Below, in pieces: positions 12,701 to 24,446 of a stretch of DNA of 64,000 bases. The stretch comes from Niebla homalea. Taxonomy: Eukaryota > Ascomycota > Lecanoromycetes > Lecanorales > Ramalinaceae. The DNA is taken from assembly GCA_019925105.1 (NCBI GenBank), contig JAHGAU010000034.1, forward strand, positions 638,472-702,471, read 5' to 3'. Made by a program: the position numbers and the translations under genes. The notes beneath the pieces were generated by a model. It was not told the origin of the DNA and ran no database searches. It saw only the letters and a program-made list of their open reading frames with translations. Each line of letters begins with the position of its first letter. Positions within the stretch are counted from its first letter, which is position 1.

Positions 12701-14899
12701 AATTTAAGGTTATCTATATCGGTATATAATTTAAGCTATATTTTAAGTCTTTTTATAGCTTATATATTATATTTACGTTAATAATTTTTTCCGTATTAAA
12801 AGTTAAATTAATCGTTATTTTAAATTTATAACTTTTTTACGTAATAATTTTTTATAATATTAATAATAAGAAATTAATTTAAATAATAATTATTAATAGG
12901 TTATTTAATTTAACGTAATTTATTATACGTTTTTCCTTATTTTATATATAATAATATAAATTAAAGTTTTTAAGTAATATATATTTATTTAAAGTAATTA
13001 AAACCTTTTTAAGTAATAATATCGTAAGTAATTTTTCTTTATTAACCGGTAATAGGTTATACGCGTTATAAATATTAAGGTTATTTTTTAAGTCCTTTTT
13101 TTTTTATAATACGGAATATATAAAGGATCTATTATAATAAGTAATATCTTAGTTATTTACATTAAACTATTTATTTATAAAGAAGTATATTTTAATTATT
13201 TTATCCCCTTTAAAGGTTAAGTAAAATCTTTATCCTGGGTTAATAAATAAATATATATATAAGTTATATAATAATTCTTATATTATTATAATATTAATAT
13301 TTTTAATTTCTTTAAATTTAAATATCAATATTTTTATTTTAATTCTTTTATTATAGACGTTATATTATATTACTTTTAAAAGTATTAATATATTATATAT
13401 TAATTTTTATAAAGGCTCCTTTATTTATATTCGTTTAAGTTATAGACTTCTTATTAAAGTTAAGTGTTTTTTAACTTAATATTTTTTTAATTATTATTAA
13501 AGACGTAAAACGGTTAATCCTTAAGGTCGGGATTGTAAGGAACTTCCTTTTCTTTATTTTATCCGTTATTATTATTTATTTTTTATTATTTAATTAATTA
13601 AGTTTACGTTTTAAGGCTATTTTTAATTAGCCCGTTAAATTAATTCCGTATATATTATATCGTTGGATTTTTACGGTTATTTAAGTTTTTTTACGTTTAA
13701 TCTTTTTAACTTTTATTATATACTTAGAATTTTATATTAAGTATTTTTTTTTATTATATATAACGTATTTAAACGCGCTTTTTATAAGTCTTTTAATTAT
13801 TAATTCTATATATTTATAAGTATTATAACCTTTAATATAAATTATATATTTCATAATATTAAAATACTTTATAATAATATATTTATAGTTTTAATATTTA
13901 AAATATTAATAAATATCCGCCGCTTTATTTTATAATTGAATTATTTTAAGAAATCTTTTTTTAATAATCTTTTTATTTAAAACGTTATTATATATTTTTA
14001 TTAACGTTATACTTAATATAATAATAAAATATTTCTTTATATATCTTAAGGAATTAAGTTTCCTCGTTATCGGAAAAAGTTTATAATTAATGATTTTAAG
14101 CTTTAAGTAAAAAACTATATTTTTCTTTTTTATATTCTTTAACGTAGTTTCTTTTTTGGTTTTTATAAAACGTAATAAGTATATTTTATTTATTATAACG
14201 GTAAACGATTACTTTAAAACCTTAATTAACTTATATTCTTTTTTATTAATTTAATTTTTTAATTTTTTTAAGTTTTCCTTTATTTTTAATAATATTATAT
14301 TAAAAAAAATATTTTTATTTTATAGTTTATATACCGCGATAATCTATTCTATTAATAATTCCGTTATTATTTTAAAAGTTTTTATTAATTATAGCGGGTT
14401 TATTTTTATAATTACGTTTTTCTCCTTATTATTAAATAAGCGGATTATTATTATTTTTACTTTCTTTAATATAGCTATTTTCTCCTCCGTTATCCCTTTA
14501 TTTTTTATTATGGGTACCTTCTTTATTACCCTTATTATTTAGCTTTTTTTTTTATTTAAGGGGTTACCGTTTTTATATCCTTATTTTGTACCCTTAACCT
14601 TAAGCCGTTATCTTTACCTTTTATTAACGTTTTTACTCCCGCCCCTTAAGAGTTCCGTAAATACTTTATTTTTTTTAATTTTACTTCTATTTTCATATAA
14701 AAGTCCCTTACGCTTTTTAATTTAATCTATAGTATCGGTTAAGTTTTTAACGTAATATCCTTTTATTTTACCGTAAGGAGTCCTTTTAAGGCTTTTATTG
14801 TTTCCTTTATTGCCCTTTTACCCTTACTTACCGGGCGACGTATTATTTCCGCTTTTTATTTTTAATCCCTTAAAATCCTATTTTCCTTATTAGTTTTAT

Positions 14900-15296
14900 T
14901 CCTTTTTTATATACTTTTAATAATACTTTTATTGCGGTCTTCCTGTCTTTTCCCCCCGTTTATACTTTTTATTATTAATATTATACCGGCCTTTTTACCC
15001 CCTTATTTACCTATTACTTCCGTATTATTATTATACGTTTTACGCGCTTTAATATATATATTTTATTAATTTTAATTTCCTTATTTACTTTAAACGTTAT
15101 CCGGCTTATTAGTATTATATTACCCGTATATATTATCGCCGTTTCTATTAATATAGGTTATTTACCCGTTTATTACCTTATTCTTAACCATTATATTACT
15201 TCTATTTATCGTACTTAATATATTTCCCTTACTATTATTAAAGCTATTGATATTCGTATCGTTTTGGACCTCTAGGGTCCCTTTGTTCGTCGCCAT
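14900..15296 (-). pseudogene. LINE A ORF1, 5' end
   Basis: The minus strand reads ATG at 15296 followed by GCG ACG AAC AAA GGG ACC (MATNKGT), then LEVQNDTNINS, until a TAA about 40 codons in. Copy B has the same codons at 36909-36860 with ATG turned to ATA. The start region keeps CpA, so RIP has spared the extreme 5' end. ORF1 of Tad1-type LINEs encodes a nucleic-acid-binding Gag-like protein; its zinc knuckles were not identified here. The left limit given is only where reading becomes unreliable. Confidence 0.55.
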
Positions 15297-15399
15297 CCAG
15301 CTCCTTTCTTTCTAATCTAATCGTTATTTATAAGGTACGTAACGTAAGTAAATTAAGGATTATATTTAAATCTTTTTAATTAACAATAAAGAAAAATAT

Positions 15400-17517
15400 C
15401 TTATATTACTATTAATTATTAATTAAATAATATTATATTTAATAAGCGTTATAATAAAAGATTTACTTATTATTAAGAAAGGCCGTTTACGGTAAAACGG
15501 CGGGGGTTAATTATAAGTTTTATTAAACTATATATACTGATAAAATTAAATTTATTTAAGCTTTAATATTAATCAATATATTTAAAAATTAAAGATTATC
15601 TTAAAAACTTATTTAACCCTTAATAATAAAAATTGGGTATACCTTTAATTATTTCTTTATTAGTTTTAACCTTAAGGCGCCGCCGGAGTTTTATTATTTT
15701 TTAACGTATTATTTTTTTATAGGATTTTACGTTTATTATTAAAACTTTATTCTATAAAACGGTAAGGTAATCGGATATATAATAGCTTTTTTTTATAATA
15801 TATATAATATTTAATATTCTTATTTATTTTAAGGACAGCGTTGAAATTTTTAGGTATAATTTTACGCTTTTAATTATAAAAATTATTTTTAATAAAAATA
15901 TACGTTAACTTTAAGCCGTTAAAATTAGATTTAAATATTTTATTTTAAAAAATTTATCCTTATTAACTTTTTAATTACTATTAATAATATATTTTAAGTT
16001 ATTCTTTTATATAATCGCTATAAAATAATTTTATAAAAGAAAGGTTTTATTTATTTTATAACGTTAACGTAAAAAGTTACCTTATAAAAGGTTACAATTA
16101 TTTACCGGGCTGTTATAAAGCTTACGATAATATATACGATAATTATTTAATACGTATTTAAGGATACGTTTAAATATAAGAAAAAGCCCGTTTAATAACT
16201 ATAAAAGGTTTAAAACCGATACTTAAAAATAATAAGTAAAATATATAAAGCGATTCCCGTCCCGGTATTAGAATTTAAGGTTTTTATATTATTAATAAAG
16301 CTGGCCTTAAATTAAATAATCACTTAAACAAAACTTAAAAAGGGTATAAACTTAATTACGTTAATAAAAAATAAACGTATTTATTAGAATTATAAGAAAC
16401 CTTAAATAAAAAGGCGTAAAAAAAACGGTACCTACCCCCTATAAAAGTTAAATTAAAGTAAATTAAAAAGGAGGTTGATTTAACTTACGTTTAAGAAGTT
16501 AACGTAAGAATATATAAATTTTTATTTAAAGTAAAAGCGGTAAAAAAAAAGAAAATTATAAAGATAAAGTTAATAGCGATTACCTTATAGATTATAAAAA
16601 GGTAAATAAAACGTTAATATAAATATAAAGAATTAATCCTTTAAAAGTAACGGTATCCAACGTTAAATAACAATAAAATTATTAATAAATATTTCCGGCG
16701 TTACGGGATTATAAAGAAAGGTAATAATGCGTTAATAATTTAATTCTAAATAAATAAAAACGGCCTAACTTACTTCTTTTTTATTGTATACGCCGGTGGC
16801 CGGATTAACGTTAATTATAAATATAAATAATAAAAATAGGATACCGTATATATATTAATTTCTTATTTACTATTTAAGGAGCTTAAATTGGGATTAATTA
16901 AAAAGATAAAGATTAATAATTATCGTTAAATACTTATTAATAAAAAGGGTATTAAAGCGGCCGTTAAATTTATAATAATTACGGGTTTATTATTATAATT
17001 TAACTTAGCCAAGGAAATAAATAAAATAGTTAAGGATTTAATTAAAAAACCTTACCGCCGATTTAAGGGTAAAAAATAACGGCGGGAAAATTATATTTAA
17101 TAGGGGATTAAAAAAGCTATAAATACCGGAACGGTATAAAAACGATATTATATCGGTTAATAAAGTTATATAAATAAAATAAAAATAATACATATATTAA
17201 TAAGGATATTTAATAATATAATCAGAATTTTAATATTTTAATATTAAATAAATTTATAAGGTAACGGAAGAATAATAAGTTTAAAGGTAATCCTTAAGTA
17301 AATTCAATTATAATATTATAAGTTTTCTTAAAAAAGGCGTATAAATAAATTTTTATTCTTTAAACGGCCGTAGATACTGGGTAAATACTGGTTTTTATTC
17401 TTAACGTTATAAATATCGGGTTTTTTACGGTTATTAATAAGGCTAAATGGCCGAGTATTAAGGAACGCCGGAATTAGCTTAATTAGATCCGTAGTATAAA
17501 TCAATCAATCAATCAAT
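15400..17517 (+). mobile_element. Tad1-like LINE, copy C, 5'-truncated
   Basis: On the plus strand this matches the reverse complement of copy B from its 3' (TGAT)n end through 24190 and, more weakly, copy A to about 11400. Shared blocks include tttacttcttttttat near 16770 and ggtttattattataattta near 16984. It ends with (ATCA)n at 17500-17517. It covers the region downstream of the RT (RNase H and tail); 5' truncation is common for LINEs. The left edge is uncertain (15320-15500). It is head-to-head with copy A and equally RIPed. Confidence 0.75.
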
Positions 17518-17529
17518 ATATATCTTAAG

Positions 17530-20500
17530 TATACTTAACGGATATTATATTTATATTTTAATAATCCTTAATAAGTCGTTAAGTTATTAAGTAGTTTAAT
17601 TCTTAAGATTATACTTTTTATAATAAGTAAATTATTTTTGTTATTTTTATCTTTTATTCGTTTTTTTTTATACTTTATATTACCTTAATATATAATTTCC
17701 TTTTTCTTATTATTAACTTTTTTTAATTATCGGTTATTTTTTTAATATATACAATTATTTATTTTTATTATAATAAGTATTATTAATTTAATTAGTATCA
17801 TTTCTTTTTTATATATTATATATTCTTTATATCGTTTTACGTTATTTTATATAATTAATAATAACTTTAAATACTATATTATTTTTTCGTTTATCTTATT
17901 AAGTATTAAGTTTATAAATTGAACTTTCTTTTACTTTTATTTAACGGGTTATTATTAACGTAAAATAAGGTTTATTTCCGGTTTTAAATTATTATTTTTA
18001 TTATTTATAATATCTTCCCCGTCTTCTTTATTATCTTTTTAATATTCCCGGGCTTTTTATTATCTTTTAAGTACTTTTATTATTATTTTATCCTTTTTAA
18101 TTATTTTAAACCTTTATTTAATCATTTTTATTTATTTCTTATTTACCTTATTTCTTTTATTTTATTTCATTACTTTAACTTATTCTTAAGCTTCCTTTAT
18201 TTATTCCGATTATTTCTTATATACTTTTACTTCTTTTTAAGTATATAAGTATATTCTTTTTTTTTTATTAATTAATCGTTAAAATATACGTTTTTAAAGC
18301 CGACTTTATTCTTTAAACGTTTACTTTTCTTAAAGTTTATTAATCTTTATTATTTTTTTTATTATATAATTTAATCTTTATGCTTTTTTTATTATTCTTA
18401 TATTTTATAAGTCTATTTTAATTTCTTCTTTTAATAGTATTATATTTTTATAATATAGCTTCTTATATATTAACTTTTAACGTATTTTACTTAACGAACG
18501 GATTTATAATTTAAGTAATTATATATATTTTTTTAAAAATAATATTTTTAATCTTTAATATCTTTATTTAAATTTTAAAGTTAATTATAACCGACTTTAA
18601 TTATAAAAGTCTTAATAAGATATTATAATTTAAGTTATTTTTTAATATTATAAATATTTATACCGATTTAACTATTTTTATAACTCGGATATTAAATATA
18701 ATTTATATATAAAGTAATATATAATCTCCGTTTATTACCCATATATTTAAGTAGTTAACTTTAAGTAACTTTAAGGGCTTTTCTTTTATTCGTAATTCTT
18801 TTATTATGATTAAGTTAATTATAATAATATTTAATATTTAATTAACTTTTACTTTTAATAACTTATTTATTTATTCCGGTTAATAAATAATAATTATTTT
18901 TATAAACTAAACTTACTTATTCTTATCAAGTATAGCTTTAAAGTTTCGTCTTAAGCTTATAATTATAACGTTATTAATTTTAAATCGGTTATTTTAAACT
19001 ATTTTCTATATATTCTTTTTATTATTCTTAAGTACTTGTTTAATAATTATAATCTTTTTACGGTATATAATTAAGGTTTAATATATTCTTTATAAGGCGG
19101 ATTATCTCTTTTTTAAAGTATAATAAAAGTTATATGAAACATATCGTAAGGAATATAATATTACTCGTTAATAAAATCCGCTTAATATTTAAGGCTTATT
19201 TTTTTTATTAATTTTATAATTTATTAAAGCTTTTTTATTCTTCCCGGTCTTTGTTTTTCCTTTTAGCTTCGCCTTAATTCGCTTATTAATTTATATAAGT
19301 TTAACTTTTACTTTTAAGTTATTATTATCCGCTTATCGTCGTTTTATAATTATATTTATTATTATATTTACTTCGTAATTAACGTCTTTATTAAGCGGAT
19401 ATCCTTCTTTTACGGTAATAACTTTATAATTAAAGCTATTAATTACTTTTTTATTATTAACCTTATTAAGGACTTTTCTTTCTTCTTATATGATTAAAAT
19501 AATAATTATTACGTTTATTAATATATTTAATTATTGATTAAGCGGTACGATTATACATAAAAGTAATAGTCGGAAGTCTATATTACGATATCCGTTTTTC
19601 CGGTCTTAATCCTTTTTTTATATATATCTTTTCTCGTTAAAACTTACGTTATATTTATAATAATTTTATTTATAATTAATATACTTTTTTATTAAAAAAT
19701 ATATAATAATATTTATATTATATAAAGTATAACTTTATATTAAATAACTTAAAGCTATTAATATAAGGATTTTTATATTTAATTAAAATAAATAATTTTA
19801 AGGTAACTTAATTATTCCTTTTAATATCTTAGTCAATATATAAATTTTATTAATAATTTTATTACCTTTAATTTATATTTACCGCTTAATTATTAATATT
19901 TTATTAAAATAAATTTTAAAATGGGTTTTAATATTTAAGTTATTAAAGTAATATTACTTATAATATCTTTATAAGCGTTATATATATTATTAAGACGTCT
20001 TAAAACCTTTTATTCATACGATTTTAAGGGTATTTAATTTATTGCGTTTTTTTTATTTATAATATTTAAATAATTCCTTTATAATTAATATATATTAAAT
20101 TTATTTTTAATATAACTTCTTAAAGATCCTTATTTATACGATTTAATTAAATTAAGAATATTTAAGTTTTATAGTTTATTTTTTTTTTTTCCTTTTTTTT
20201 AAACTTACGTTTCTTTTTTATTCTTTCCGTAATCCGTTTTACTTTAAAGTATACTTTATAAGGATTAAATTCTTTATATATATTTTTTATTAAATGTTTA
20301 TAAAGTTCTATATTTATTAAATTATTCTTAAAATAGTTAATTATATCTTTTAATATATATTATAATATCTTATTTTTAATACTTTCCGATCTTCCGGGTT
20401 TAATATTCTTTTTACTTAAATTATATATAATATAAAGTATATATTTATAATAATAAAAAATAAAATTATTTCCTTAATATAATATTTTAATATTATTCTC

Positions 20501-20760
20501 CGCTTATTTTGTAAGGTTATCGGGATTTAATTCCGGGGATTTTTAATTTAATAATTTTTAAAAGTTCTTTATATTATTCTTTATAACGTTATTTATCGCT
20601 TTATCCGTAAGTAAAGCTTTAATCTTTAATTACTTTACTTAATATATTACGTTTCTTTTAAGTTTTATATTTATTATATTTATTTATTAGTTAAGGGAAG
20701 TATTTTTTCCGATCTCCTTTCCTATATTATAGATTTATCTTTATATATTATTTAATTTAC
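17530..20760 (-). pseudogene. RIP-decayed, minus-strand coding DNA of unknown family
   Basis: The plus strand is strongly T-rich, as in the minus-strand LINE and gypsy regions, implying a minus-strand gene. The clearest part is 18060-18260, which reads as a Lys/Gln-rich coiled coil (EQIKEAQEQVKVMKQNKRNK and KVLKRQQKAREYQKDNKEDG, with Q for TAA). Such a tail is reminiscent of the basic coiled-coil end of pogo/Fot-type transposases, but no DDE motif was found, so this is a guess. Another readable minus-strand stretch is at 19900-20160. Boundaries are compositional only. Confidence 0.3.
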
Positions 20761-21721
20761 TTTTTTATTTATCCGTTTCTTTCGATTTATAAAATAAAAT
20801 CTTAATCCCGGATATTATTATAATTTTTTATTATAAAGTTTTTAACGGTTTTAAGGTAAAGGTTAAAATATTATTCCGGTTTCTTAATACTTTATTAATT
20901 ATAAGGATTTTAATTTTAAACTGCGGTAAAAACTTTATAAAGAATATATAAATATGAAATTTATTTAATAATAATAATAAGTCCTTTTCTTTAATTTTTA
21001 AAGTATTATAAAATTACGTAATTTTTTAATTAAAGTATTATTATTTCATATTTTTAAAACGCTTATAATAAGAAAGTTAACGGTTTTCCGGATTAATTAT
21101 TACATTTAAGAGTTTATCCTTAAGTTCTTAATAACTTATTTTATTAATTTCCTTATCCGGTAAATTAAAACTTTTATAAAAAATAAATCTTAAATAAAAA
21201 ATTATCTTTTTTTTAATAAGGAAATACTTAAGATAAAATAAGAATTATCTTTTTAAATTAATAAATTATATTTAATATTTATCCTTAAATTTATTTTAAT
21301 AAGGCTTAAGTTTTTCCGGATAAAAAAACTTATTTTTATAAGGTAAAATAAAGTCCGCCAATAATATACCGCCGGTATAAAGCTTTATAAAAGGGTTAAT
21401 ATAGGGAAGAATCCTAAAGTATAAACCCTTATATTATATGTTAATACGGGTAAATATATATTTTTAATAAGTATAATTCTCGGCTTTAAGTTAATTAACT
21501 TGAAATTATAATTTTAAAAGTTAAATTTATTAAGTTATAATATTACGATAATATTCCGTTATTACGATTTACTTAATTATAATAAAAAGATTCTTAATTA
21601 AAAAGTGAATACCGCTTTTTTATTTTAAGGTTCATTAAGTTAATTGAATATTTATTATAACGGTAACGTCGGATTTTCTTTTTAATAAAGAAAAAGAATT
21701 AAATTATTAAATTAACTCCAT
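20761..21721. other. RIP-saturated AT-rich DNA
   Basis: No readable frame longer than a few tens of codons and no repeat end was recognised. Confidence 0.4.
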
Positions 21722-22040
21722 TAATAATATATTAACGGAATTAATAAAGGTAAGTATAGAAGACGTAACGTTATAATTTAAATACTTAAGTATTACTTTA
21801 ATAAGTAAATTAATAATAAAATTAATTCTTAAGGAACTTAAAAAGAATAAAGGCATAATTTTTACTTAAGGTAAAAGCAATAGTCATCCCGCTTTACGTT
21901 AATTAAGCTATAGCTTATAAATAGCGTATATTAAGGCCGTTATTAAGGGTTTTTACCAAGGCCCTTCGGCCTACCTTAACGCAGCAGTATAGCGTACCAC
22001 TGTGGCGCCGGCGCAAAGGTGGCGCTAGCTACTAATACTT
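21722..22040 (+). pseudogene. Repeated coding fragment E, copy 2
   Basis: Partner of 3616-3935, same strand and register. Its last 80 bases (21955-22035) escaped RIP: ctaccttaacgcagcagt, then accactgtggcgccggcg. They read GPSAYLNAAVQ.TTVAPAQR, which gives the least damaged view of this protein. Copy 1 in the same place has all CpA turned to TpA. A GGCCCTTCGGCC hairpin-like word lies near 21960. Function unknown. Confidence 0.5.
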
Positions 22041-22045
22041 TTTTA

Positions 22046-22603
22046 ATCAGGATTTTTATTTTTAAAGAATTTAAAGTTAAGCTTATAAATTAAATATTAA
22101 TCTAAAAAACCGCCGTTATTAAAAATATAAAATTACGGTTAGGTTAAAAGGTTATTATATTTTACGATTATTTTAAAATAATTAAAAAGGATTTACTTAT
22201 TTTATTAAATATATTTAAAACTTATGTGCTTTTTATAAAGTTATTATTAAACTTAAAGTTTAAATTTAATTTTACCGCAAACGTTTTAAGTACTTATGAC
22301 GTTATCGTTATAACGGCTATTATATAAGAAGGAAACTTAAAACGTTTTATTATAAACGTTAATATTAACGTTAACCGTTTGATTAATAAAAATAGATTTC
22401 TTAATAATAAGGTATCAAAGTTTAAAAGCGATGATATAAAGCCGGTTCGTCTTCTTAAGGTTAACGACTTATACGGTATAAAATATAAAGCTAAAATATA
22501 ACTTAATCTAACACATAAGGATTTTGAATATTATATTTATTATAAAAGGATTATATTTCGCTTAATTATTTTAAGAAAGATACAGTTAAAATTACGACCG
22601 TAA
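22046..22603 (+). pseudogene. 186-codon ghost ORF with few stops, unknown
   Basis: One plus-strand frame runs to a TAA at 22601-22603 with only five internal stops, all TAA, so it is less damaged than its neighbours. Segments read as a normal globular protein: VLSTYDVIVITAIIQEGNLK in the middle and DDIKPVRLLKVNDLYGIKYK, then DFEYYIYYKRIIFRLI near the end. The stop lies immediately before the (TGAT)n end of LINE copy B, so either the LINE landed next to the stop or the true C-terminus lies elsewhere. It is one base out of frame with E2. No family recognised. Confidence 0.45.
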
Positions 22604-22604
22604 A

Positions 22605-24193
22605 TGATGATTGATTGATTGATTTATATTACGGATCTAGCTAGGCTAATTCCGGCGTTATTTAATACTCGGCTTATGTAGCTTTATTAATAACCGTAAA
22701 ACCTGATACTTATAACGTTAGGACGAAAATCGGTATCCACCTAGTTTCTACCTTTTACCCCCTAAAATAAATAAAAACTACGGCCGTTTAGAGAGTAATT
22801 ATCCGTTTATATATGTTTCTTTTCTTACTTTTTTAAAGAAAATTTATAATAATATAACCGAGTCCTTAGAAGGTTACCTTTAAACCTATTTTTTTCCCGT
22901 TTCTTTATGAATTTACCTTATATTAACATATTAAATAATACCTTTAGATATCCTTACTAATACGTATATTATTATCGTTCTAATTATATTTTTATTTTAT
23001 TTTACTATTATAACCGTTTCTTTTAAGGACTTTTAAAGAGTATTTATTATCGTATCTTTTTAATCTCAAAATGTATTTTCCGGTTTATATAAATACTATA
23101 ATTAATATTTACCCTTCCTTTTCTTTTTTAACCGGTAACGGGTTTTCTTTATAAGGTTTTTAATAACCTTATTTCTTTTTTTAGTAAGGCTAAATTAGAA
23201 TAATAAACCCATAAATATTATAAACTTTATAGCCGCCCGCATATTTCATTTTATAAAAAGTATTTTACGGTAATTACTTATCTTAACCTTTTTAATTAAT
23301 CCCGTTTTGAACTCTATAAATAATAAATATAAAATAAATATATCAACCGCGTTTTATTTCCTTTATCTATATTTATAATTAATATTTATCCGGCTATTAA
23401 CGTATATCATAAAAAAGAAGTAAACTAACCCGTTTTTATTTATCCGGAGTTAAATCGTTAATACGTTATTATCTTTCTTTATATTGCCGTAATAGCGGAA
23501 GTATTTATTGGTAATTTTTTAACTATTTAAGGTTAAATACCGCCCCTTTTAAGGAATCGATCTTTTATATTTATATAAATATTCGGTTTATTATATTTTA
23601 ATTTATTTACCGATTATTATTATTTTATTTTTATAATCCTTTTAACCTTTTTTTCTTTTATATTAGGTAATAATTTATATATATTTACAGTAACCTTTTA
23701 AATATAAATTAAGTCGATTTCCTTTTTAATTGACTTTAATTTTATTTCGGTAAAAAGGATAGGTATCTTTTTTCTATCCTTTTTTATTTAAGACTTTTTA
23801 AAGTTTAAACGGACATATTTATTCCTTATTAATATAATCGGGTATATACATTGCTTAAGTTTTATTTAAGCGATTATTTAATTAAAAAATAGTTTAATCG
23901 GTAATATTGAAACTTTAAATTTTAATACCGGAATAAGGCTTATTTTATAAGTATTATTAATCATTTTTGAGTATTAATTTTAAACCTTCTATAGCTATTG
24001 AAAAAGCTTTTTCTTATCATTAAAGATACCTTTAAATACGTATTGAATAACTATAATATACGTTATAACCAACTTTATTATTATTTAATAAACCGTTTTA
24101 ACCTTTTATAAGGTAACTCCTTACGTTAATATTATAAAATAAGTAAAGCCCTTTTCTTATGAAATTATTTTCTTTTAAATTTTTTATATAATC
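22605..24193 (-). mobile_element. Tad1-like LINE, copy B, 3' segment
   Basis: Begins with the (TGAT)n tract at 22605-22623, then matches copy A (tccggcgtt, gtaaaa.cctgatacttataacgtta, acggccgt) and the reverse complement of copy C. It lacks the solo LTR seen in copy A. It holds the end of ORF2 and the 3' UTR. It stops at the 13-bp word tttttatataatc (24181-24193), which reappears at 26596-26608 beyond an insert. Confidence 0.8.
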
Positions 24194-24446
24194 TGGAAAG
24201 GGGGAGAGCATGGAAAATACCAAACTTGCGGATGGGTATATAAAGGGATGAAAACATTAAAAGGGCTAATTAAGGGTAGAATCGATTTATATATACTTTA
24301 AAAAGGGAGAGTATAACGGATTATTATAGTAAGTAATTTATACCTTACCAACTTATATAGGGGCTATAGTTTATCTTTAATTGCTCTTTATTATTATTTA
24401 CTATTTTATTACTTTTACTCTTTTATTGCCTTTTATTTTTTTAACG
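24192..24446. repeat. Dispersed repeat D, copy 2
   Basis: Matches 1141-1395; both keep the words GGAAAGGGGGAGAGCATGG and GGAAAATACCAAACTTGC without RIP changes. Downstream of about 24330 this copy is more mutated than copy 1 (gggctatagtttatcttt against gggctgcggcctatttt). The plus strand has a TATA-like GGGTATATAAAGG. It sits exactly at the left insertion junction. Confidence 0.65.

Larger units (their letters stand above)
9306..15320 (-). mobile_element. Tad1-like LINE, copy A (near full length)
   Basis: A non-LTR retrotransposon on the minus strand. Its 3' end is the (TGAT)n tract at 9307-9323, shared with copies B and C. The 5' end is just beyond the ORF1 start. Alignment to copy B runs over the whole length, and after removing the solo LTR at 9583-9765 and its duplication the element is about 5.8 kb. 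ORF2 RT is seen at 11945-12010 (PNKILNKLL, equivalent to the family's GPDGIPN..LL motif). The ancestral order would be ORF1, endonuclease, RT, RNase H. Every ORF is full of RIP stops. It interrupts the Ty3/gypsy pol on its left. Confidence 0.82.

Noticed and set aside
17530..20760. Pogo/Fot-type transposase
   Set aside because: Only a basic coiled-coil-like stretch was seen; no DDE motifs or terminal inverted repeats, so I left the family open.
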